The notes beneath the pieces were generated by a model. The model did no database searches. It saw only the letters and a list, made by a program, of their open reading frames with translations, and was not told where the DNA came from. From an uncultured Elusimicrobia bacterium (GTDB lineage: Bacteria; Elusimicrobiota; Endomicrobiia; Endomicrobiales; Endomicrobiaceae), in assembly GCA_947168325.1 (NCBI GenBank), contig CAMVLN010000048.1, positions 1 to 10,422 on the forward strand: a stretch of DNA of 10,422 bases. The letters run 5' to 3'. A program made the position numbers and the translations under genes. Shown here one piece after another: positions 1 through 6,926 of the stretch. The number at the start of each line of letters is the position of its first letter. Positions within the stretch are counted from its first letter, which is position 1.

Positions 1-235
1 CTATTGATAAAATTTCATTTAAATACAATTGTGCATTATCAAAATCACCATTGATATAAAACTTCTTAATTTTTTTTAATTTATACATACACTCTTTTTC
101 TTCTTTAGTTTTATGTTTGAGCTCCTCTTTATTTATAACTTCTTTTGTATATTCACCATCATATCTAGCTTCTGCACAAACACATACATTTACAAAAAAG
201 CATAAACATATACATAATAAAAATTTTTTTATCAT
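1..235 (-). CDS. Secreted protein, N-terminal fragment (runs off the left edge)
   Basis: This is the first 78 codons of a gene that continues beyond base 1. Translation from the ATG at 235-233 begins MIKKFLLCICLCFFVNVCVCAEA, a clear signal peptide: a KK pair, a hydrophobic core, and an A-E-A type signal peptidase I site near residues 21-23. The core contains five Cys, which is unusual. The mature part is highly charged (many Lys and Glu), and residues about 60-77 (FYINGDFDNAQLYLNEIL) look like one helix pair of a tetratricopeptide repeat. The start is supported by GGGG in the last codons of the upstream response-regulator gene, about 10 nt before the ATG; only 6 bp separate the two genes, so they are probably co-transcribed. 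I do not recognise the family. A periplasmic TPR protein helping the pilus or secretin is an inference from context. Confidence 0.75.
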   Translation of the reverse strand, partial: MIKKFLLCICLCFFVNVCVCAEARYDGEYTKEVINKEELKHKTKEEKECMYKLKKIKKFYINGDFDNAQLYLNEILSI

Positions 236-241
236 AATTTT

Positions 242-865
242 TTATCCCCAGTAATAATTTTTTATACATCTAAAAAAAGCAAAAAAATACTTGAACAAAT
301 TAAACTGTTTAGCACCAGATAAAATATCGGTATCTGGTGTTGTAACTACTACAATCTCTTTATCTATTAAATAATTAACACTATTATTAACAACTATATC
401 CTTTAAAATTTGTTTACTTTGTAATAAATTTTTCATATCTTCTCTAATTTTGTGTATCATTTTTGATAAAACAGGAATATCTATAGGCTTAACAATATAC
501 TCATAAGCCCCATTTTTTAAAGAATCTATTGCTATTTCAACAGAATTATAAGCTGTAACAACTATAGGTATAGTATCTGGACTTATATTTTTTATTCTTT
601 TAATTAAACTTATTCCATCAGTATCCGGCAACCTATAATCGACAACAATAACATCATAAAATTTATTCGTTACCATCAATTCAGCCTCCGCTCCATCACA
701 AGCCACATCAACACTAAAATGCTCTGCTTCCAGTGCAGCTTTCAAAGATATTCTTTCAGAATCTTCATCTTCAACAATCAAAATAGGCGAAAACTTTTTA
801 TTATTAACCACATTATTTACATCTTCTTGTTCTACAACATTATTCTCTTCAATTTTATTTTCCAT
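242..865 (-). CDS. Response regulator receiver-domain protein without a recognised output domain
   Basis: A 207-residue cytoplasmic signalling protein. Residues about 27-145 form a canonical receiver (REC) domain: the acidic pair in ILIVEDED (E32-D35), phospho-acceptor D76 in VIVVDYRLPDTDG, T104 in VVTAY and K126 in YIVKP. The segment AYNSVEIAIDSLKNGAYEY is typical of NtrC-family receivers. A polar, Asn-rich extension of about 25 residues precedes REC. After a probable helix to about residue 155, the last 50 residues match no output domain I know (no AAA+ domain, no helix-turn-helix) and end in an aromatic-rich stretch. It may be a stand-alone receiver acting by protein contact, or a truncated NtrC-type regulator. 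The start has GGG 8 nt upstream, and the gene lies 21 bp after the secretin, so it is likely part of the pilus operon. The partner kinase is not in the window. Confidence 0.88.
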   Translation of the reverse strand: MENKIEENNVVEQEDVNNVVNNKKFSPILIVEDEDSERISLKAALEAEHFSVDVACDGAEAELMVTNKFYDVIVVDYRLPDTDGISLIKRIKNISPDTIPIVVTAYNSVEIAIDSLKNGAYEYIVKPIDIPVLSKMIHKIREDMKNLLQSKQILKDIVVNNSVNYLIDKEIVVVTTPDTDILSGAKQFNLFKYFFAFFRCIKNYYWG

Positions 866-886
866 ATTTAAAACCCTTTTTAAAAA

Positions 887-2152
887 TTAATTTACAATTT
901 TTGCTGTTATAAATATAGTAAGTTCTGTTCTATTTTTATTTTTTTGAACCTTTTTAAATAAATAACCTAATATAGGAATATCTCCTAACAAAGGAACTTT
1001 ATTTTCAGTAGAAGATTCCGTCTCTCTTATTAATCCACCAATAGCAGCAGTTTCTCCGCTTCTTAACATTAATGTTGTTGAGGATCTTGTAGTATTTATT
1101 ATTGGTGTTTGATCTATAGATTCACCTGTTCTATAACTCTGTTCAGGAGAGACAACTAAAATAACTGAACCATCTCTATTTATTTGAGGTTTTACTTTTA
1201 ATTTTATGCCTGCTTCCTTAAAAGAAGTTGTTCCAGTTGTATCACCTGTTGATTTAGAAGTTGTTTGACTTTGCATATATGGAATTTCTTCTATAATATC
1301 TATAGAAGCTTCTTGATTATTTAATACTAACAATTTTGGATTAGATAAAACTTTTGCCTCTCTATTTTCTTCTCCAATTGCAAAATTAGCATTTATACTC
1401 CAATCATCTCCCTGTAAGACAGATACACCAACAGAGCCAAAAGAAGTACCCTCTACTATAGGACTAGCCAATGTTCTAAAAAGAAAATTTTTATCATTTC
1501 CAGCAGCCATAGGAAAAGGATTTACCAAGCCATTTCTAAAAACACCATCCCACTGAGTTCCTATAGATATACCATCCGTTAAATTTATTTCAACTATTTT
1601 TGCTTCTAATAAAACTTGTTGATTTGGAACATCCAAAGTTCTAAGAAGCCCCTCCATTTTATCAATACTATCAGCTAAATCTGTAATAATTAAAGAATTT
1701 GTCCTTGTATCAGAAACAATCCTTCCGCCCTTAGTCAATCTAGACTCTAATATTTTTGTTAAATCGCTAGCTTTTGCATAGTTACAAAAAATTACTCTTG
1801 ACACTGTAATATGTTTACCATCAGCTTTACTTTTTATAACATAAATATTAGAATCTCCTTGTTTAACATAATATAAATCATAAGTATCAAGTAAAGCATT
1901 TAAAGCTTCTTCTGCTGTAACATTTTTTAAAGATAACATTATCTTTTTTTGATATAAAGTAGTATCTGAAATCAGCCTCATTCCTGTTTTCATACTTAAA
2001 ACATTGAGAACAGTATATAAAGATGTATTCTGAAAATCCACAGAAATCAAATTTGTAGAACTGATTACTTTTTTACCATCTGCTAGCAAATCAATAACTG
2101 TAACATCAAACAACAACAAAAAACACAAACAAATTACTAAAAATTTTTTCAT
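887..2152 (-). CDS. pilQ: PilQ/GspD-family secretin, compact form
   Basis: A 421-residue outer-membrane secretin, the multimeric channel through which the pilus fibre (or secreted protein or DNA) passes. Residues 1-24 are a signal peptide (KK, then a Leu-rich core, ending near LLA). Residues about 36-107 form an STN/N0-like domain, 115-175 one N1 (NolW-like) domain ending in NSLIITD, and 178-421 the secretin beta domain. This domain holds the hallmark segments SNPKLLVLNNQEASI (270-284), LRSGETAAIGGLI (363-375) and the signature VPLLGDIPILGYLFK (386-400). It is much shorter than typical PilQ (over 600 residues): there are no AMIN domains, no extra N domains and no C-terminal S-domain. No Cys follows the signal peptide in lipobox position. 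The ATG has a perfect AAGGAG five bases upstream (2158-2163), and the gene begins 18 bp after the pilO-like gene. Confidence 0.95.
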   Translation of the reverse strand: MKKFLVICLCFLLLFDVTVIDLLADGKKVISSTNLISVDFQNTSLYTVLNVLSMKTGMRLISDTTLYQKKIMLSLKNVTAEEALNALLDTYDLYYVKQGDSNIYVIKSKADGKHITVSRVIFCNYAKASDLTKILESRLTKGGRIVSDTRTNSLIITDLADSIDKMEGLLRTLDVPNQQVLLEAKIVEINLTDGISIGTQWDGVFRNGLVNPFPMAAGNDKNFLFRTLASPIVEGTSFGSVGVSVLQGDDWSINANFAIGEENREAKVLSNPKLLVLNNQEASIDIIEEIPYMQSQTTSKSTGDTTGTTSFKEAGIKLKVKPQINRDGSVILVVSPEQSYRTGESIDQTPIINTTRSSTTLMLRSGETAAIGGLIRETESSTENKVPLLGDIPILGYLFKKVQKNKNRTELTIFITAKIVN

Positions 2153-2170
2153 TTTATCTCCTTATTCTTT

Positions 2171-3091
2171 TTATTGTTCCATCTTTATTGTATATTTTTT
2201 ACCATTACAATCAATAAAAATGCTACTCTGTTCTATCTTAACAATTCTAGCATTTTTATACATATCTCCAACATAATAAAACTTGCCATCTATTATTACA
2301 ATGGGTTTTTCTTTCTCATACATTATTCCATCTAAAAAAATAGCTGGTTTTTCTGTATTTTTATTTTTAAGAATTCCTCTTCTTTTTTTAAATTTTTTCT
2401 TTTCTTCAATAAGATAATAAAGAAAAGGACTCTTTGGAATATGACCAATATCTCTCCATGTGTCTATATGTCCAACATCTTTTACCTTCTGTATTCTCCC
2501 TACTATTTCTTTAAAATATCCTGATTTCGTAAGGTCATCCATATTTTCTATTGAACTTCTACCAAGAAAACAATCATTCACTTCGTTTGAATATAATATA
2601 GGAGAACTTTTTATAGAAACTGCACCTTTATAATCATAATTTATACTTTCAATTTTTGAAAACTGTTCTAATTCAAATAAAAATTGACAAAAAGTATTAT
2701 ATTTTGCAAAAAAAGAAATATCTAAAGATATATTTTCTTCATTATTAATCTGCTTCATATCTTCTCTAACATCCGTATCTATTTTCATATTTTTTAACAA
2801 ATCAAAAACTTTAGTCTTATAAGAATTCTTTATAATATCGTTAGGATAAAGAACAGAGCTGAAATGGCTAAAAACTTCTATAAAAAAATCTTCTTGCTCT
2901 GCTATCTTCATTTTAATTGTAGAAAAATCATCTATTTGTTTGTTTATATTAGAAAACCTTTCATAGACAGAACGTCTTTCGTTATATAAAACCTCATTCT
3001 TATGATAAATATTTTTATAAACAATTCCAGCAACAGCACAAAAAAATACAAAATTTAAAAAACAAAATATACTCTTTTTATTAAAAACCAT
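2171..3091 (-). CDS. pilO: PilO-like inner-membrane protein with a C-terminal PilP/GspC-type domain
   Basis: A 306-residue bitopic protein of the inner-membrane alignment complex. Residues 1-6 are cytoplasmic, about 7-26 form one membrane helix, and 30-70 form a probable coiled coil. Residues 90-160 contain a PilO/GspM-like ferredoxin-fold region, with the helix FAKYNTFCQFLFELEQF typical of PilO. A Lys-rich linker (about 230-248) leads to residues 249-304, read as a PilP/GspC homology-region beta domain: FLDGIMY, then PIVIIDG, YYVGD, IVKIEQ and the closing NGKKYTIKM follow the family pattern. The fusion call rests on motif reading only. I chose the ATG at 3091 because GGGGGTGAT lies just upstream; the frame stays open 15 codons further, but those codons lie inside pilN and have no better ribosome site. 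The site overlaps the pilN stop codon (3098-3096), which suggests coupled translation. The partners are PilN and the secretin. Confidence 0.82.
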   Translation of the reverse strand: MVFNKKSIFCFLNFVFFCAVAGIVYKNIYHKNEVLYNERRSVYERFSNINKQIDDFSTIKMKIAEQEDFFIEVFSHFSSVLYPNDIIKNSYKTKVFDLLKNMKIDTDVREDMKQINNEENISLDISFFAKYNTFCQFLFELEQFSKIESINYDYKGAVSIKSSPILYSNEVNDCFLGRSSIENMDDLTKSGYFKEIVGRIQKVKDVGHIDTWRDIGHIPKSPFLYYLIEEKKKFKKRRGILKNKNTEKPAIFLDGIMYEKEKPIVIIDGKFYYVGDMYKNARIVKIEQSSIFIDCNGKKYTIKMEQ

Positions 3092-3095
3092 AATA

Positions 3096-3707
3096 TCACC
3101 CCCTAGCCAAAACAGGTAATTTAACATCATAAACATATCCAGACTTATTTTTTAAATCTTTATTTTTTAAATCTTTGAAGTTATCTGCATTTTGAACATT
3201 TTCTATAAAAATATCATCTTTTTTTATATATGTGCTTTTCTCAAAAGCAATCTTTAAAATGTTAGCATAGTCATAAAAACTATTCAATGTTTTAATGATA
3301 TCTTGTTTCACAAAAAAAGATACCTTAAGCGAATCTTCACCACAAGATAAAGATAATATTGTACTGTCTTTCGGAAAATAAACCCCTAAATCTATAATAG
3401 CTAAACTATACTTTGTCTTACTTCGCAAAATTTCTTTTACAGCTAACAATTTATAATAATACTCATTCCACACCTTCTCTTTATCTTCAATACCAAACGA
3501 TGCTCTCTTTTCTTCTATCACTTGTTTTATTTCAAATATTTTATTGTTGTAGTCAATTATTTTATTTTTTATATTAAAAAAACCAACAACAAAAAATATT
3601 ATTAACAAATGAACAAATAAAGTTAAAATTTTAATTATTCTAATGCCTAATACACCACTTTTTCTTTCTTTTACAATATAAGCATTAATATAGTTCATTC
3701 TAATCAT
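3096..3707 (-). CDS. pilN: PilN-like inner-membrane pilus assembly protein
   Basis: A 203-residue bitopic protein. About 24 mostly basic N-terminal residues (cytoplasmic, the side expected to bind PilM) precede one membrane helix at about 25-45, a coiled coil at about 48-95, and a small periplasmic alpha/beta domain. That domain begins with FPKDSTILSLS (111-121), the position where PilN proteins carry LP-x-x-x-W/x-L-x-x-L, and ends with YDVKLPVL. The expected N-terminal INLLP motif is replaced by MNYINAY. The ATG at 3707 overlaps the pilM stop codon as ATGA and has AGGAG eight bases upstream; a second ATG three codons later is too far from that site. Residues 178-189 contain a duplicated DLKNK caused by a 15-bp tandem repeat. 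Sequence identity to textbook PilN looks low, so the call leans on gene order as well as topology. Confidence 0.82.
   Translation of the reverse strand: MIRMNYINAYIVKERKSGVLGIRIIKILTLFVHLLIIFFVVGFFNIKNKIIDYNNKIFEIKQVIEEKRASFGIEDKEKVWNEYYYKLLAVKEILRSKTKYSLAIIDLGVYFPKDSTILSLSCGEDSLKVSFFVKQDIIKTLNSFYDYANILKIAFEKSTYIKKDDIFIENVQNADNFKDLKNKDLKNKSGYVYDVKLPVLARG
3145..3174. repeat. 15-bp direct tandem repeat within pilN
   Basis: Two exact adjacent copies of TTATTTTTTAAATCT (3145-3159 and 3160-3174). They are in frame and duplicate five residues (DLKNK) in a Lys/Asn-rich loop near the PilN C terminus. A change in copy number would lengthen or shorten the loop without breaking the frame. Confidence 0.85.
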
Positions 3708-4711
3708 ACGAATTTCTCCTCTTTATTCTCTAATGCTAGTCCCATTGCAACAGAACAAAACGGACCATAATCTTTATATGAATATCCAACTACATTTTTA
3801 TCTACTAGAGGATTCCATTTTTCTGTATTAACACCTAAAGCTTCCCCAATAAAAGTATCCAATCCATATGTTAAAGAAGCCCCTCCTGTAATCAAAATTC
3901 TATCAATAGCAGTGACAAGATGCCTTGTAATACAATATTCCACCGTTCTAAATAATACATCTATCAAATTAGTTACTGAACTTTTTAAAATATTTTTCAT
4001 ATTAAAACCTATTTTTTCTCTCAGATCAGCTCTTTTTTTTATTTCTTCTGCTAATTTTTCTGGAATACTATAAACATTAGAAATACATCTTGTTATGTCT
4101 AGCCCACCCCAATCAATATCTTTAACAAAAACAACTTTTCCTTTATTTAAGAAGACTATATTGGTAAGCTTATTTCCCATATTCAACAATACTATATTTT
4201 CATTTTTACCATACTCTGGACCAAACTCAACAAAAGAATTTGTCAAAGCTAAAGATTCCATTGTAATACCAACAATTTGTAAATTACTAAAATTTTCTAC
4301 CGAAGAAATAATATCTTTAATTTTTTGTTTATGCACAGCAGAAAACATTACACATAGCTCTTTATCTGAAACATCTCTAGTAATAGTAAAAGCTTTCTGA
4401 TACAAATTTAGATCTTCATTAATAGAATTCTTTATTTCTTCAAGAACAAAAACCTCAAAATCTTTTGATTGTGCTCTAACTTTAGATAAAACAACATCTC
4501 TATTAATTATATCTTTTCCACCAACAGCGAGAAAGGCATAATCTTTTCCAGGATTTATTTTATCCAACAAATTTTTTAATATCATCTGCTTTTGTTTATA
4601 TTCCATGTTATAAACATTTTGTAACAAAGAATAAATAGAAATTTCTTTACTATTTTTTTTTAAAATTTTACAAACCTTAACATAATAACTACCAATATCT
4701 ATTCCTATCAA
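3704..4711 (-). CDS. pilM: PilM-like actin-fold ATPase of the pilus platform
   Basis: A 335-residue cytoplasmic protein of the actin/FtsA superfamily, which binds the PilN N terminus and links the motor to the inner-membrane complex. Visible motifs are phosphate-1 IGIDIGSYYVKV (2-13), a phosphate-2 region VLLNMGNKLTNI (174-185), WGGLDIT (201-207), and the adenosine motif ILITGGASLTYGLD (272-285) followed by LG and NP as in PilM. In phosphate-2 the usual Asp is Asn (N177). The length is normal for PilM. The start codon is TTG (4711-4709), chosen because a perfect AGGAGG lies five bases upstream (4717-4722) and the frame begins directly with the conserved IGIDIGS. The TTG overlaps the stop of the PilX-like gene as TTGA. 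An A9 run (4653-4661 on the other strand as T9) at codons 17-20 is the longest homopolymer I noticed in the pilus genes. Confidence 0.93.
   Translation of the reverse strand: MIGIDIGSYYVKVCKILKKNSKEISIYSLLQNVYNMEYKQKQMILKNLLDKINPGKDYAFLAVGGKDIINRDVVLSKVRAQSKDFEVFVLEEIKNSINEDLNLYQKAFTITRDVSDKELCVMFSAVHKQKIKDIISSVENFSNLQIVGITMESLALTNSFVEFGPEYGKNENIVLLNMGNKLTNIVFLNKGKVVFVKDIDWGGLDITRCISNVYSIPEKLAEEIKKRADLREKIGFNMKNILKSSVTNLIDVLFRTVEYCITRHLVTAIDRILITGGASLTYGLDTFIGEALGVNTEKWNPLVDKNVVGYSYKDYGPFCSVAMGLALENKEEKFV
4653..4661. repeat. T9/A9 homopolymer inside pilM
   Basis: Nine T on the plus strand (A9 in the pilM coding strand) cover codons 17-20, close to the protein's N terminus. Slippage here would truncate PilM. 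Runs of eight also occur nearby (for example 4033-4040), so this may only reflect base composition. Confidence 0.6.
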
Positions 4712-5361
4712 ATTTCCCTCCTATATCCAGCAAAATATATGTTGTGTTTATACTTTCTAGTATTGCCATCAAATTCTTCTTGCAACTTTGTATAAAAATA
4801 ATATACAACTGTTGAAGACATTGTTCTAGCCCCAAAAGAAGAATTAAATGTTGCTGAAGATTGAGCAACGATTCTATAATAATTATAAGCCTCATTACCT
4901 TCTGGACTAAATGGAAGGGTAATACCAGAAAAATTTTTTACTCTATAAGGATCGTTACCTAAATTTTCACAATAAACTCTACAATAAACTTTAGGAAAAC
5001 TTTTATAAGCATTATCAAATAACTCTTCAAAATATTTATTATTTCCTGAAAAAATAGAAAATTTCTCTCCTTCCAAAATATATTTTTTCGTTTCTAACGG
5101 AAACAAAGAAGCAAGATATCCAGTTCTATTAGTGGAATACCCACTAGAATCTGTATTTTGTTTCATAAGTATATCTATACCCGCTCTCATAATCTCGACA
5201 CATCCTTCAGCTGAATAAAAAAGCCTCAATTTTAATATATCTTCTGTCATTAAAATATTTCGCAACTGAAACATTTTTAACGATATAAGCCCAATAATCA
5301 TCATTATTGTCATTGCTATTACTGTAACTGGCAATATGGTTCCTTTCTTATTTATAATCAT
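4708..5361 (-). CDS. PilX/GspK-like minor pilin
   Basis: A 217-residue prepilin-like protein, probably at the tip of the fibre. The N terminus MIINKKG, followed by TILPVTVIAMTIMMIIGLISL, is a short basic leader, a Gly that fits prepilin peptidase cleavage after residue 7, and a hydrophobic helix. Position +5 of the mature form is Val, not Glu; loss of Glu5 is typical of GspK and PilX. The segment LFYSAEGCVEIMRAG (48-62) matches the YAAEAG-type motif of PilX. Three Cys (54, 127, 131) could form a disulfide in the periplasm. The length is close to PilX and much shorter than GspK (about 300). The start is not firmly fixed: the ATG at 5361 has only AGG three bases away, while a better GGGAG sits 18 bases upstream, suitably placed for a rare ATA start four codons earlier. 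It lies 27 bp after the PilW-like gene and overlaps pilM. Confidence 0.8.
   Translation of the reverse strand: MIINKKGTILPVTVIAMTIMMIIGLISLKMFQLRNILMTEDILKLRLFYSAEGCVEIMRAGIDILMKQNTDSSGYSTNRTGYLASLFPLETKKYILEGEKFSIFSGNNKYFEELFDNAYKSFPKVYCRVYCENLGNDPYRVKNFSGITLPFSPEGNEAYNYYRIVAQSSATFNSSFGARTMSSTVVYYFYTKLQEEFDGNTRKYKHNIYFAGYRREI
4717..4722 (-). promoter_or_regulatory. Perfect ribosome binding site deciding the TTG start of pilM
   Basis: On the minus strand these bases read AGGAGG, followed by GAAAT and then TTG at 4711. The site lies inside the last codons of the PilX-like gene, where it encodes Arg-Arg. It is the strongest Shine-Dalgarno sequence in the operon. It fixes the non-ATG start of pilM and allows translational coupling with the gene before it. 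Confidence 0.85.
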
Positions 5362-5388
5362 ATACCTATATATTTTATTCTCCCAACA

Positions 5389-6024
5389 TCAAATAAAACT
5401 TACTTTATTCCTTAGTGAAAAGCATAACCATTGCCCTTTCGTAGTATAAGATTCTGTATCTCTTCCTAACACCCCATCTACAACATCATCATAAATCACA
5501 TACATATCTAATCTATTCATACCACTATCAAAATAATAAAAAATCTTTCTTATACAAGAAGAAATTTTATTTTTAAAAACAAACCTTCTTACCCCACTCA
5601 TATCATATATATATGTTATTTTATATAGCTCGCCTCTAGTATTGGGATATTTGCTTATAGGTACCATACTTAAATCAATAATTCTTGCATAATAAGCACT
5701 GTTTTCTAATCTATTTCCATCTAAAAATTTGTATTCTTCCGTTATTTTTCCCCAGAAACCAGAATACTTACCATATCTAGTACAAAAAAAACTTTGCCCA
5801 CCAGAATTTCTTATTTCCTCAGTAGAAATAACAGAATTTCTTAAAGAAGAAATTAAAAATTTTATATCGTCAAAATTTTTTGAATGAGAAGATAATTTAT
5901 AAAACCCTCCATAAGAATATATAACCATAGTATACACAAAAAAGGCTATTATACCCATAAGGATAATAGATACTAACAACTCAACAAGGGTAAAAGCTTT
6001 ACACCCACTAAGGTTCAGGTTCAT
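5389..6024 (-). CDS. PilW/GspJ-like minor prepilin
   Basis: A 211-residue type IV prepilin-like protein. After a leader of ten residues ending in Cys-Lys-Ala comes FTLVELLVSIILMG, the standard pilin N-terminal helix with Glu at +5. The residue before the cleavage point is Ala instead of the usual Gly, which prepilin peptidases tolerate in some pilins. The C-terminal globular part (about 170 residues) contains Gly- and Tyr-rich beta-strand segments. Its size and its place between a PilV-like and a PilX-like gene fit PilW or GspJ. I place the start at 6024, where ATGA overlaps the stop of the preceding gene, as at the pilM/pilN junction; the frame is open for seven more codons to an ATG at 6045 that would overlap the upstream gene by 25 bases. 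It probably belongs to a tip complex with the neighbouring minor pilins. Confidence 0.82.
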   Translation of the reverse strand: MNLNLSGCKAFTLVELLVSIILMGIIAFFVYTMVIYSYGGFYKLSSHSKNFDDIKFLISSLRNSVISTEEIRNSGGQSFFCTRYGKYSGFWGKITEEYKFLDGNRLENSAYYARIIDLSMVPISKYPNTRGELYKITYIYDMSGVRRFVFKNKISSCIRKIFYYFDSGMNRLDMYVIYDDVVDGVLGRDTESYTTKGQWLCFSLRNKVSFI

Positions 6025-6491
6025 ATAAAATTTTCCATATCCCATTTTTTATAATAAGCTGTCTTTAACACAAAAAAACCGAGCCCAGAATTTCTAAGAA
6101 GACCCTCTTTTTTCTTCAACTCACATACCAAATAATTACACCGAATATTTAAAGCAGAATTACTAACTCCAGCCACATCATAAACAGAATCTCTATAAGC
6201 AAAGTAAATACCTCTAAAACTATTCTTATAATTCCTTGCACTACTATTATTTAAATCAACAGAACCCCCAGATGCAATATTATATATTGTTCTATTATTT
6301 ATTCCAATTTCAAGTGTATTTGCAATGTTATTTAAAGCAGTAAGATATTCCTGTTGTTCTGTATCCAACCGCCATGCTACAACAAAAAAATTTGTAGCAC
6401 TAAGCATCAATATCCCTACAAGTATCATTGAAACTAAAACTTCTACTAAAGTTGAACCAAAAATATCATTAACTACCATAATTTTCTTCAT
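6021..6491 (-). CDS. PilV/GspI-like minor prepilin
   Basis: A 156-residue prepilin. The leader MKKIMVVNDIFG ends in Gly12, and the mature protein would start STLVEVLVSMILVGILML, with Ser at +1 and Glu17 at +5. The hydrophobic stretch covers about residues 14-40. The rest is a small globular domain of about 115 residues with two Cys (positions about 118 and 123, in RCNYLVC). Size and order fit PilV or GspI, but sequence alone does not decide. The ATG at 6491 lies 23 bases inside the preceding pilin gene; a second ATG at 6479 is possible, with a weak GAAG upstream, and would leave a leader of eight residues. Neither has a strong ribosome site, so translation probably depends on the gene before it. 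Confidence 0.8.
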   Translation of the reverse strand: MKKIMVVNDIFGSTLVEVLVSMILVGILMLSATNFFVVAWRLDTEQQEYLTALNNIANTLEIGINNRTIYNIASGGSVDLNNSSARNYKNSFRGIYFAYRDSVYDVAGVSNSALNIRCNYLVCELKKKEGLLRNSGLGFFVLKTAYYKKWDMENFI

Positions 6492-6906
6492 ATACTATTT
6501 TATTCGTAGATGTATCGTATATCCCCCTTACATACATATCTTGAAAGTCCGGATATTTACTCGTATTCGGGTATACAACAACATCTAAAGTCATATGTGT
6601 ATACATTCCTTCTATACTAGTTTTTGCACTTATCTTAAATTTATCAAAATAATCTCCGATGATATTAATATCTATAATCCCATTTAATTTTGATACCTTA
6701 GCATTCGCCGTTGTTAAAAAGGTATAATTCTCAGCAAAATAATTCTTTTCTTGTGACACAATACTATCAATTAACATCCTACCTTCATTAATAGCTGCCA
6801 TTTTAGTATTATGTCTACTATATCTTATACCTATAGTAACTAACACAGCAACGAGTATAATAACAACTAAACTTTCAACTAAAGTAAAACCTTTATTTTT
6901 TATCAT
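6469..6906 (-). CDS. Type IV prepilin, PilA/GspG-like (candidate main pilin of this locus)
   Basis: A 145-residue prepilin with the most canonical N terminus in the window: MIKNKG, then FTLVESLVVIILVAVLVTIGI. This gives cleavage after Gly6, Phe at +1, Glu at +5 and a long hydrophobic helix. The C-terminal domain (about 105 residues) contains no Cys, so it lacks the disulfide loop of classical PilA/PilE. Its position directly after pilC and before three minor pilins is that of gspG in type II secretion operons, so it could be the major pilin or pseudopilin. I chose the ATG at 6906, 20 bp after the pilC stop. The frame stays open upstream to a TTG at 6930 that overlaps pilC as TTGA, giving eight extra residues (two MIKELIKN-like repeats) but no ribosome site. 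Only a weak AAAGA precedes the ATG. Confidence 0.87.
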   Translation of the reverse strand: MIKNKGFTLVESLVVIILVAVLVTIGIRYSRHNTKMAAINEGRMLIDSIVSQEKNYFAENYTFLTTANAKVSKLNGIIDINIIGDYFDKFKISAKTSIEGMYTHMTLDVVVYPNTSKYPDFQDMYVRGIYDTSTNKIVYEENYGS

Positions 6907-6926
6907 ATTCTTTATCAATTCTTTTA

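Noticed and set aside
242..440. Frameshift hiding an AAA+ domain after the receiver domain
   Set aside because: I checked the other minus-strand frames of the gene's last part and saw no AAA+ motif; only about 200 bases remain before the next gene.
4095..4400. Plus-strand open frame of about 100 codons
   Set aside because: It lies wholly opposite pilM, has no ribosome site, and its translation has no recognisable domain; pilM motifs explain the sequence.
4689..4895. Minus-strand open frame of 68 codons across the PilX-like/pilM junction
   Set aside because: It overlaps two well-supported genes in another frame and has no supporting motif.
6325..6588. Plus-strand open frame of 87 codons
   Set aside because: It is opposite two prepilin genes whose N-terminal motifs are clear; it is a shadow of them.
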